Positions 8,479-16,015 of a DNA stretch of 64,000 nt are shown here, piece by piece (positions within the stretch are counted from its first letter, which is position 1; each line of letters opens with the position of its first letter). Below the pieces are notes generated by a model that saw only the letters and a list, made by a program, of their open reading frames with translations, was not told the DNA's origin and made no database searches. Location of the stretch: NCBI GenBank assembly GCA_015059715.1, contig SUZV01000010.1:41621-105620 (forward strand). The letters are read 5' to 3'. Position numbers and translations under genes: made by a program. This DNA is from Rikenellaceae bacterium (GTDB lineage Bacteria > Bacteroidota > Bacteroidia > Bacteroidales > Rikenellaceae).

Positions 8479-9837
8479 ATGACTCAAACAATTCAACGAA
8501 AACTCAACGATTCGGCGTTTGTTAGATGGACAGCGTTGATACTCATCGCCCTGATGATGTTCTTCGCCTACATGTTTGTCGATATGCTCTCGCCACTTAA
8601 GGAGCTTCTGGAGACTACGCTCTCGTGGAACAGCAGTACCTTTGGTACCTATGCCGCTTCGGAGTACTTCCTCAATGTATTCTGTTTCTTCCTCATCTTC
8701 GCAGGTATCATCCTCGATAAGATGGGCATCCGCTTTACGGGTCTGCTCTCGGCCTCGCTGATGGTTATCGGTGCCTGCATCAAGTTCTACGCTATGAGCG
8801 AGTGGTTCTCGGGTACGGGTCTAGAGGCGTGGCTCAACTCGTGGTGGGTTGCGCTGCCAGGCTCGGCAAAGCTCTCGTGCTTAGGCTTTATGATTTTCGG
8901 CTGTGGCTGCGAGATGGCAGGTACTACGGTGTCAAAGGCTATAGCTAAGTGGTTTAAGGGTAAGGAGATGGCTATGGCAATGGGCCTTGAGATGTCTATC
9001 GCTCGTCTTGGTGTCTTTGCCGCTATGTGGCTCTCGCCTATGGTCTCGGAGTCGTTCGGTAACTCGGTATCGGCACCCGTAGCCTTCGGTGCTGTGCTCC
9101 TTATGATTGGTCTTATCTTCTACTTCGTCTTTGTGCTCTTAGACCGTAAGTTCGATGCACAGCTTGAGGCTGCTGGCGAGCTCGTTAAGGAGGAGAGTGG
9201 CGAGGAGTTTAAGCTCAGCGACCTAAAGCTTATCTTCACGAGCAAGATGTTCTGGTTGGTGGCTCTGCTCTGCGTGTTGTACTACTCGGCTATCTTCCCC
9301 TTCCAGCGTTATGCTCCCGACTTCTTGGATAAGACGCTCGGCATAACTAATGGCGCACAGCTCTTCAGCTGCTTCCCCATCTTGGCTATGGTGCTGACCC
9401 CCTTCCTTGGTGGCTTTATCGACCGTAAGGGTAAGGCAGCGTCGATGCTTATGGTTGGCTCTATCATTATGATTGCTTGCCACCTAAGCTTCGCCTTCCT
9501 CTTGCCTATGTTCCCCTCTAAGGTGTTGGCCGTAGCTATTATCGCCATCCTTGGCGTCTCATTCTCGTTGGTGCCAGCAGCCTTGTGGCCCTCAGTACCA
9601 AAGATTATCGACGAGCGCATCTTGGGTTCTGCCTACTGCGTAATCTTCTGGATTCAGAACTGGGGTCTGCTCCTCGTTCCCGTTGTTATCGGTAAGGTGT
9701 TGGATGCTACAGGCGGTTACACCCTGCCTATGGTTATCTTCTCGTTATTTGGCGTATTCGCTCTCTTCTTTGGTCTATGGCTTAAGCGCGAGGATAGTAA
9801 GAAGGGGTATGGACTTGAGCTACCCAACATCAAGTAA
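8479..9837 (+). CDS. MFS transporter
   Basis: A 452-residue, 12-helix major facilitator superfamily permease of the inner membrane. Helices are evident throughout (for example WTALILIALMMFFAYMFVDM near residue 17 and LLMIGLIFYFVFVLLD near 210). The 2-3 loop contains DKMGIR, a motif A variant, and the 8-9 loop contains DRKGKAA, its duplicate in the second half. The central cytoplasmic loop is acidic (EEAGELVKEESGEEF-like, about residues 230-245). The substrate cannot be read from sequence; nitrate/oxalate-type or sugar-acid permeases are possibilities. It stands alone, with a terminator hairpin downstream. Confidence 0.85.
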   Translation: MTQTIQRKLNDSAFVRWTALILIALMMFFAYMFVDMLSPLKELLETTLSWNSSTFGTYAASEYFLNVFCFFLIFAGIILDKMGIRFTGLLSASLMVIGACIKFYAMSEWFSGTGLEAWLNSWWVALPGSAKLSCLGFMIFGCGCEMAGTTVSKAIAKWFKGKEMAMAMGLEMSIARLGVFAAMWLSPMVSESFGNSVSAPVAFGAVLLMIGLIFYFVFVLLDRKFDAQLEAAGELVKEESGEEFKLSDLKLIFTSKMFWLVALLCVLYYSAIFPFQRYAPDFLDKTLGITNGAQLFSCFPILAMVLTPFLGGFIDRKGKAASMLMVGSIIMIACHLSFAFLLPMFPSKVLAVAIIAILGVSFSLVPAALWPSVPKIIDERILGSAYCVIFWIQNWGLLLVPVVIGKVLDATGGYTLPMVIFSLFGVFALFFGLWLKREDSKKGYGLELPNIK

Positions 9838-9874
9838 TTTTCGATTATAAGGCAGCATCTGCGGCCTCTCAATC

Positions 9875-9922
9875 ATTGCCTCGAATGGGAAATACACACA
9901 AGTATGTCCCATCCGAGGCAAT
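9875..9922 (+). terminator. Terminator after the MFS gene
   Basis: ATTGCCTCG pairs with CGAGGCAAT, enclosing a second stem ATGGGA/TCCCAT with loop ACACAA. The tail is TCTCTTTAT. It lies 38 bp after the stop codon. Confidence 0.75.
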
Positions 9923-9978
9923 CTCTTTATCGAGGCCACATCTGCTACCTTCTAATCAAAAATTTTGCAGAGCTCTGT

Positions 9979-10160
9979 TTCACCTAACGGTGACAGCTAA
10001 AGCTGGAAGGGTAGGTCGCAAGCTTATGCTTGCTAAAGGGTAGTGCGCTCGCAAAGCGAGCTAAAGGGTAGTTTAAGGGTTCTCGTTGTCGTGTTGTGTT
10101 ATGATACCCGACCTCTTAATGTCTTATGGTCTTAACGTCTTAATGTCCTAAAAAAATAGA
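9979..10160 (-). repeat. Composite hairpin/octamer element, copy 2 (inverted)
   Basis: Reading the minus strand gives the same order as copy 1: octamer units (AGACATTAAG...), GGTCGGGTATCA, an ACAACAC...ACGAGAAC linker, CCCTTAAACTACCCTTTAGC, stem-loops GCTCGCTTTGCGAGC and GCAAGCATAAGCTTGC, then CAGCTTTAGCTG and CACCGTTAGGTGAAA. It fills the gap between the MFS terminator and the B12 operon promoter. Confidence 0.85.
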
Positions 10161-10228
10161 GTAAGCCCCATCTACGGCTGGCCCTATTCTATTATATATA
10201 GGTGTGAAAATTTTTTCTTGCATAGCAG

Positions 10229-10258
10229 TTGTTGCTACAAATAATTTTTCTATCTTTG
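10229..10258 (+). promoter_or_regulatory. B12 operon promoter
   Basis: TTG (10229-10231) and TATCTTTG (10251-10258), spacer 19 bp, lie directly before the cobalamin riboswitch. Confidence 0.65.
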
Positions 10259-10265
10259 CATCAGC

Positions 10266-10434
10266 ATTGGTTCTTAAGGGGCACGCGCCTCGAAGAGATT
10301 AAAAGGGAATCGGGTGAAAACCCCGAACAGTTCCCGCTGCTGTGAGTCTTACACAGCCCTACGACATCTATTGTCACTGGGGGTAGCACCCTGGGAAGGC
10401 ATCGTTGGGCAAGACGAGTCAGAAGACCTGCCAA
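10266..10434 (+). ncRNA. Cobalamin (AdoCbl/B12) riboswitch
   Basis: Class hallmarks are present in order: the conserved junction AAAAGGGAATCGGGTGAAAA around 10300, paired segments CCCCGAACAGTTCCCGCTGC, TGTGAGTCTTACACAGC forming P5-P6-like stems, GGCAAGACGAGTC, and the B12 box CAGAAGACCTGCC near 10420-10432. Such elements switch off downstream genes when cobalamin is plentiful. About 210 nt of expression platform (10435-10646) separate the aptamer from the first start codon. They include potential pairings CATATAGG/CCTATGG, so control may be translational. The downstream genes are B12 uptake genes, which agrees. Confidence 0.95.
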
Positions 10435-10646
10435 GCGTTTATAACGAGATTATGCCTGCGGCGAATGGGCGTGTCTGCAACTTGAGTTTTTCAAGAGTAC
10501 ATATAGGTGTAGCCTATGGAGTATCGTTAGGGTGATAACCCCCTCGATTATAGGCTTTGCACCGTGGTAGCAGTCCACGTATGGCCCATATAGGCGTAGT
10601 GTCGTTTGTTAAAGTTTACGGAGAATGACCTTTTAACAACAACATT

Positions 10647-10670
10647 ATGAAGAAGATTGTATGCTTGTGA
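10647..10670 (+). CDS. Possible 7-codon leader peptide
   Basis: ATG at 10647 opens a frame encoding MKKIVCL and stops with TGA at 10668-10670. The start codon of the next gene (10661) lies inside it, in another frame. It may be a translational-coupling leader or the relic of an older start with a frameshift. Confidence 0.35.
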   Translation: MKKIVCL

Positions 10671-11575
10671 AAAGATTTAGATTTTTGTTTTTAAGTGTGA
10701 TGATGATTATTACCTCGTCGTGTAATAGCGGCGAGGTAATAGTCGCAACTATGCCCGACTCTAAGAGTGCGACCTTTAGCGTTGTCGAGTACACCCCTGC
10801 GCCAGGGCAATTTATAGGCGATACAAAGAGTGCAGGCTTTAGCAAGGAGGAGCCTATAGCGACCCCCGAGGCCGCCGCAGCCTACGCTCAGCAGCGTATC
10901 GACAAGGGTCTATTCATCTCGCTCGGAGCATTTGGTGGCTATGTCGTGGTGCAGTGCAGCCCCAGCATACCAAACGGTGGCGGCTACGACTTTATAATCT
11001 CGGGCAATGCCTTTGAAAACTCCTCAGAGCCTGGCATCGTGTGGGTTATGCAGGATGTAAATGGTAATGGCAGGGCCGACGACCTATGGTATGAGCTGCG
11101 AGGCTCGGAGAGCCAGAAGGAGGGTACGATATACGACTACGCGGTTACCTACTACCGCCCCGAGGCCGAGGAGCAGGCGGTAAGGTGGAGCGATAACAGA
11201 GGGGGTAGTGGCGAGGTTGAGTATTTGAGGAGTTTCCACGACCAGCCATCGTACTACCCTGAGTGGATTGATGCTGACAGCTACACGCTTCGAGGTACAC
11301 GCCTTGAGTCGCAGAGCTACGAGAAGTCGGGGAGTGGCTCGCAGTGGATAAACCCCTTTTTCGGCTGGGGATATGCCGATAACGCCTCGACAGAGGATAG
11401 CAACGGCCGTGACAACTATTTCGACATAGCACACGCCGAGGATGCTGCCCACAACGCTGTGGTGCTTGAGACTATCGACTTTATCAAGGTGCAGGGTGCC
11501 ATCGTGCAGCAGTGTGGCTGGATAGGAGAGGTATCTACGGAGGTGACAGGATTTAAGACAGTTGTCGATGAGTAA
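10661..11575 (+). CDS. B12-locus surface lipoprotein
   Basis: A 304-residue lipoprotein: hydrophobic leader, then lipobox ITSSC with acylated Cys at residue 21. It is rich in Gly, Tyr and Trp with beta-strand-like segments: GGYVVVQCSPSIPNGGGYDF, a Ca-site-like DVNGNGRADDLWYEL near residue 130, and GWGYADNAS near 229. It is first in a riboswitch-controlled operon with btuG- and btuB-like genes, so a role in cobalamin capture at the cell surface is likely. Bacteroides B12 loci also carry accessory lipoproteins such as BtuH; I cannot confirm that this is one. The end overlaps the next gene by 8 bp. The start at 10661 is the first in frame. Confidence 0.75.
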   Translation: MLVKRFRFLFLSVMMIITSSCNSGEVIVATMPDSKSATFSVVEYTPAPGQFIGDTKSAGFSKEEPIATPEAAAAYAQQRIDKGLFISLGAFGGYVVVQCSPSIPNGGGYDFIISGNAFENSSEPGIVWVMQDVNGNGRADDLWYELRGSESQKEGTIYDYAVTYYRPEAEEQAVRWSDNRGGSGEVEYLRSFHDQPSYYPEWIDADSYTLRGTRLESQSYEKSGSGSQWINPFFGWGYADNASTEDSNGRDNYFDIAHAEDAAHNAVVLETIDFIKVQGAIVQQCGWIGEVSTEVTGFKTVVDE

Positions 11576-12656
11576 TGCGGTAGGATACACCCCTCATAAA
11601 TTTGTTGTTGTGGCGATGGTGATAGCTATGGCCACAGCCTGCATGAAGTGGGAGTATGGCCTTGAGGAGGAGTTTAACGTTGCTGGCTCGGCACGTGGTC
11701 TATATATCTGTAACGAGGGTAACTTCCAGTATGGCAACGCCACGCTATCGTACTACAACCCCGATACTAAGGAGGTCGAAAATGAGGTCTTCTATCGCGC
11801 TAATGCTATGAAGCTCGGCGATGTGGCGCAGTCGATGACCATCTATAATAATCGCGGCTGGGTGGTGGTAAACAACTCGCACGTAATCTTCTGTATAGAC
11901 CTCGATACCTTCCGTGAGGTAGGGCGCATAACGGGCCTTACGTCGCCACGCTACATACACTTCGTCTCGGACGAGAAGGCCTACGTGACGCAGATATGGG
12001 ATAACCGCATATTTATCGTAGACCCTAAGCGTTACGAGGTTACAGGCTATATCGAGGTGCCGAATATGACTATGGAGCAGGGCTCTACGGAGCAGATGGT
12101 ACAGCAGGGCAAGTATCTCTATGTCAACTGCTGGTCCTACCAAAATAGAGTGCTTAAAATCGATACCGACACCGACACTATAGTCGCGCAGTTGGAGGTT
12201 GGTATTCAGCCTACGTCGCTGGCAATAGATTGTAATGGCAAGCTGTGGACCCTGACCGATGGTGGCGTTGAGGGCTCGCCCTATGGCTACGAGGCCCCTG
12301 CGCTCTACCGTATCGATACCGAGAGTATGGCTGTAGAGGCCGAGTATCGCTTCCGCAAGGGCGATGCCCCCTCCGAGGTGAAGCTAAATGGCCGAGGAGA
12401 TACCCTCTACTGGATAAATGACGATATATGGGCTATGAGTGTCGATGCCGAGAGTGTCCCTGTGCGCCCATTTCTCGATAGTCGTGGCACGATATACTAC
12501 GGCCTTACGGTCAACCCGATTAGTGGCGATGTCTACGTGGCCGATGCTGTGGACTACACGCAGCAGGGTAAGATATACCGATATAACAGTCGCGCCGAAC
12601 TTGTCGATGAGTTCTACGTGGGCATAATCCCTGGGTCGTTCTGCTGGCGTAACTAA
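11568..12656 (+). CDS. btuG: BtuG-like surface B12-binding beta-propeller lipoprotein
   Basis: A 362-residue lipoprotein (Cys25 in MATAC) with a YncE-like seven-bladed propeller. Blades are marked by repeated ...VVNNSHVIFCIDLDTFREVG, AYVTQIWDNRIFIVDPKRYE and LYVNCWSYQNRVLKID. Bacteroides BtuG proteins of this fold sit on the outer leaflet over BtuB and bind cobalamin extremely tightly, passing it to the receptor. Here the gene lies between a lipoprotein and a BtuB-like receptor under a B12 riboswitch, which supports the assignment. The ATG at 11568 overlaps the previous stop (ATGAGTAA), so coupled translation is likely. An upstream in-frame TTG at 11562 is less likely. Confidence 0.85.
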   Translation: MSNAVGYTPHKFVVVAMVIAMATACMKWEYGLEEEFNVAGSARGLYICNEGNFQYGNATLSYYNPDTKEVENEVFYRANAMKLGDVAQSMTIYNNRGWVVVNNSHVIFCIDLDTFREVGRITGLTSPRYIHFVSDEKAYVTQIWDNRIFIVDPKRYEVTGYIEVPNMTMEQGSTEQMVQQGKYLYVNCWSYQNRVLKIDTDTDTIVAQLEVGIQPTSLAIDCNGKLWTLTDGGVEGSPYGYEAPALYRIDTESMAVEAEYRFRKGDAPSEVKLNGRGDTLYWINDDIWAMSVDAESVPVRPFLDSRGTIYYGLTVNPISGDVYVADAVDYTQQGKIYRYNSRAELVDEFYVGIIPGSFCWRN

Positions 12657-12662
12657 GCGTTG

Positions 12663-14735
12663 ATGATGAGGGCGTTGAGAAGATATACGGAGTATATGGT
12701 GGTGGCTGTGGTGCTTGCGTTTGGCATCTTGGCCCTCCCCGCTACGCTCTCGGCACAGGCGACAGCCACACGTCACTACGACATCGATGCTGTCGACATC
12801 TTGGCAAACCGCCCGATGTGCCAGATAGGTGTGAGCAAGACGACGATAGATAGTATGCAACTGCGTCGTAGTGTGTCGCTCTCGATGGCCGATGTGCTCA
12901 CCTTCGGAAGCTCGATATTTGTCAAGAGCTATGGACGTGCCACGCTCTCTACGGTGTCGTTTCGCGGCACGTCACCCTCGCATACCGCCGTCACGTGGAA
13001 TGGCATGAAGCTCAACTCGCCGATGCTCGGTATGGTCGACTTCTCGCTGATACCCGCCTACTTTGTCGATAGTGCCGAGATACTGCATGGTAGCTCGTCG
13101 GTGTCGCACAGCGCAGGGGCGTTAGGCGGTGCTATACTCCTCGGCTCGGCACCTACTGATGTCAAAGGGCTCGAACTTAGCTATACGCAGGGCGTAGGGT
13201 CGTTTCGCACCTTCGATGAGTACCTGCGCCTGCTGTGGGGTGGCCAGAGGTGGCAACTATCGACACGTATCTCTGTGGCCTCGTCGCCCAACGACTTTAA
13301 GTATATCAATCGCGATAAGCGACTCAATATCTACGACGAGGATATGAACATCGTAGAGCAGTACTACCCCGAGGAGCGCAACAAGAGTGGTTCGTATCTG
13401 GATATCAACGTGCTACAGGAGGCGTGGTGGCATAACGATAGGGGCGATAGGGTGTCGCTCGGGGCGTGGTATCTACACTCTAATCGCGAGCTTGCGCTGC
13501 TCACTACCGACTATGGCGATGATAGCGCGTATGACAACCGCCAGCGTGAGCATACGTTGCGTGCTGTTGCCTCGTGGCGACATCGTGGCGCGGAGTATCT
13601 GCTTGACCTTAGCGGTGGCTATACCCACACCACCCAAAACTATGACTACAAAAGCGACCCGGGCAGTGGCATCATGGCTACGATGACGGCATCCGAGAGC
13701 CATATAAATACCATCTATGGCGAGGCCAAGGTGGAGTACTACGTGGCTAACAGCTGGCAATTTACAGGGTCGCTAACGGCGCATCAGCACTTTGTCGAGA
13801 GCCGTGACCGTGCCCTGCGCCTTCAGCAGGGTGGTACGGCAATCGTGGGGTATAGGCAGGCGCGTTTCGAGTTGTCGGCAGCCGCTACGGTGCGCTACCG
13901 CCCTCAGGAGCGTGTGGGACTGAGCCTTACGCTGCGCGAGGAGCTCGTGGGTAGCAAGTTATCGCCCCTTGTCCCGGCCTTTATGGCCGATGTGCAGATA
14001 TCGAAGCGTGGCAATGTCATAGCCAAGGCCTCGGTGTCGCGCAACTATCGCTATCCTACGCTCAACGACCTATACTTTATGCCTGGCGGTAACCCCGACC
14101 TACGTAGTGAGCGTGGCTGGAGCTACGATATAGGCATCGAGTCTGGGGGAGATATCGTCGAGGGTGTCAGGCTGCAAGGCTCGGCCACGTGGTTCGACTC
14201 TCGCATCTCGGATTGGATATTGTGGCTACCGACGACCAAGGGCTTCTTCTCGCCGCGCAATGTTAAGGATGTGCATAGCTATGGCGTTGAGCTTAAGGCG
14301 AGTGCGAAGGCTAAGTTAGGGCGTGGATGGTCCCTACGCCTCGATGGTAACTACTCGTATACCCCCTCGGTAAATGTCGGTGAGCCTATCTCGGCGGCCG
14401 ACAGGTCCGTAGGCAAGCAGCTGCCCTACGTACCTCGTCACTCTGCCTCGGTGACGGGCCAGTTAGCGTGGCGCGGCTGGGCCTTTAGCTATATGTGGTG
14501 TCACTACTCCGAGCGATATACTATGTCCTCTAACGACCTTACGCTTACGGGTCGTCTTCCCAAATACTATATGTCGAACATCGCCCTTGAAAAGTCTGTC
14601 GAGCTAAGCTGGGCCGAGCTTTGCTTCAAGGGTTTGGTCAATAATCTCTTCGACGAGGAGTACCTCTCGGTGCTCTCGCGCCCCATGCCAGGCATCAATT
14701 TCGAGATATTCGTTAGCATCACACCAAAGTGGTAG
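12663..14735 (+). CDS. btuB: TonB-dependent cobalamin receptor, BtuB-like
   Basis: A 690-residue outer-membrane receptor. Signal peptide (about 1-28, ending LSAQA), plug domain (about 45-165; VSFRGTSPSHTAVTWNGMKL and SVSHSAGALGGAILLGS are classic plug motifs), then a 22-strand barrel ending in the aromatic EIFVSITPKW. NLFDEEYLSV near the C-terminus is typical of siderophore/cobalamin receptors. No carboxypeptidase-like N-terminal extension is present, so it belongs to the short BtuB-like class rather than SusC. It follows the BtuG-like gene by 6 bp. Energy would come from TonB-ExbBD, encoded at 49.6-51.5 kb here or elsewhere. Substrate is assigned from the riboswitch and neighbours. Confidence 0.88.
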   Translation: MMRALRRYTEYMVVAVVLAFGILALPATLSAQATATRHYDIDAVDILANRPMCQIGVSKTTIDSMQLRRSVSLSMADVLTFGSSIFVKSYGRATLSTVSFRGTSPSHTAVTWNGMKLNSPMLGMVDFSLIPAYFVDSAEILHGSSSVSHSAGALGGAILLGSAPTDVKGLELSYTQGVGSFRTFDEYLRLLWGGQRWQLSTRISVASSPNDFKYINRDKRLNIYDEDMNIVEQYYPEERNKSGSYLDINVLQEAWWHNDRGDRVSLGAWYLHSNRELALLTTDYGDDSAYDNRQREHTLRAVASWRHRGAEYLLDLSGGYTHTTQNYDYKSDPGSGIMATMTASESHINTIYGEAKVEYYVANSWQFTGSLTAHQHFVESRDRALRLQQGGTAIVGYRQARFELSAAATVRYRPQERVGLSLTLREELVGSKLSPLVPAFMADVQISKRGNVIAKASVSRNYRYPTLNDLYFMPGGNPDLRSERGWSYDIGIESGGDIVEGVRLQGSATWFDSRISDWILWLPTTKGFFSPRNVKDVHSYGVELKASAKAKLGRGWSLRLDGNYSYTPSVNVGEPISAADRSVGKQLPYVPRHSASVTGQLAWRGWAFSYMWCHYSERYTMSSNDLTLTGRLPKYYMSNIALEKSVELSWAELCFKGLVNNLFDEEYLSVLSRPMPGINFEIFVSITPKW

Positions 14736-14780
14736 AGTGCGCAGAGTGATTATCAAACCGAAAAAAAGAGCGTTAATCGG

Positions 14781-14810
14781 TTGATAATACGAAAAAAATG
14801 GTTATCTTTG
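14781..14810 (+). promoter_or_regulatory. Promoter of the RND efflux operon
   Basis: TTG (14781-14783) and TATCTTTG (14803-14810), spacer 19 bp. It lies about 50 bp upstream of the membrane fusion protein gene. Confidence 0.68.
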
Positions 14811-14862
14811 CGCATACTTTTTTCGTCAAGAAAATTAAAAAAGAAACTTAATTACCGAACTT

Positions 14863-15963
14863 ATGAATAGGAGAGTATCTCTTGGTGTGGCAGCAGCTAT
14901 GGCTTTGCTACTTATAGGATGTGGACAAACGCCTGTCGTTGAGCAGGTTGCGACGTATGGATATATGAAGGTTACGACTGCCGATACCGAGGTTGTGAGC
15001 CGTTATTCTGCCTCGATACGTGGTCGTCAGGATATAGCGATTATGCCACAGGTTAGCGGCACGATATCCGAAGTTAGGGTGCTCGAAGGTGAGCGCGTAA
15101 AGCGCGGCGAGACGCTCTTTATCATCGACCAAGTGCCCTTTAAGGCTGCGCTGACCACTGCCGAGGCAAATGTCGAGGCGGCAAAGGCTGGTGTCGAGAC
15201 CGCTCAGCTTACTTACGACAGCAAGCAGGAGCTATATGCACGCAACGTAATCTCGGAGTATGAGCTCAGCATGGCCCGCAACAACCTCCTGACGGCAAAG
15301 GCCTCGTTGGCCCAGGCCGAGGCACAGCGCGTGAACGCTGCCAATAGCCTCAGCTATACCGTAGTCAAGGCACCCTCGGAGGGTGTCGTAGGTACGCTGC
15401 CCTACCGCGTAGGCTCACTCGTAGGTCCTCAGATGGCCCAGCCTCTGACTACGGTGTCGGACGATAGCGAGATGTACGTATACTTCTCGCTCGGCGAGAG
15501 GGAGTTGCTAAAGTTGACGCGCAAGCATGGCTCTATCGGCGAGGCTTTGGCTGCGCTGCCAGCTCTCGAACTAGAGCTTAGCGATGGCTCGGTATATGAG
15601 CATCGTGGTAGGATAGAGTCTATAAGTGGCGTTGTAGAGCCTAAGACGGGTGCCGTATCGCTACGCGCCGTATTCCCCAACCCTGGCAACCTGCTTATCA
15701 GTGGCAGCTCGGGAAATGTGCTGCTCAAGTATGTCGAGCATGACCAGATAGTCATCCCCTGCATAGCAACCTTCGAGGTGCAGGATAAGACCTACATCTA
15801 CCAGCCTGTCGATGGCAAGGCCGTATCGAAGATTATCGAGGTGTCGAAGTACGATGGCCAGAACTACATCGTGCGCTCGGGCCTTGAGGCTGGCGAGGTG
15901 ATTATCACCGAGGGTGTGGCTATGTTGCGCGAAGGTGCGCCCGTAGTGCTCAAGGAGCAGTAG
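14863..15963 (+). CDS. RND efflux periplasmic adaptor (AcrA/MexA type)
   Basis: A 366-residue membrane fusion protein that links the inner-membrane RND pump to the outer-membrane channel. Lipoprotein signal with LLLIGC and Cys20. The split lipoyl domain has IMPQVSGTISEVRVLEGERV and TVVKAPSEGVVGTLPYRVGS, with an alpha-hairpin between (about 105-155). The beta-barrel and membrane-proximal domains follow (to about 360). It is first in an operon with the pump (52 bp downstream) and the channel. Drugs, bile acids or detergents are the usual substrates; none is indicated here. Confidence 0.95.
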   Translation: MNRRVSLGVAAAMALLLIGCGQTPVVEQVATYGYMKVTTADTEVVSRYSASIRGRQDIAIMPQVSGTISEVRVLEGERVKRGETLFIIDQVPFKAALTTAEANVEAAKAGVETAQLTYDSKQELYARNVISEYELSMARNNLLTAKASLAQAEAQRVNAANSLSYTVVKAPSEGVVGTLPYRVGSLVGPQMAQPLTTVSDDSEMYVYFSLGERELLKLTRKHGSIGEALAALPALELELSDGSVYEHRGRIESISGVVEPKTGAVSLRAVFPNPGNLLISGSSGNVLLKYVEHDQIVIPCIATFEVQDKTYIYQPVDGKAVSKIIEVSKYDGQNYIVRSGLEAGEVIITEGVAMLREGAPVVLKEQ

Positions 15964-16015
15964 TCGCTCGCCCCCATTTTAGTCTATTAGTAACAAGCAG
16001 ATTGTAGATAAGAGG

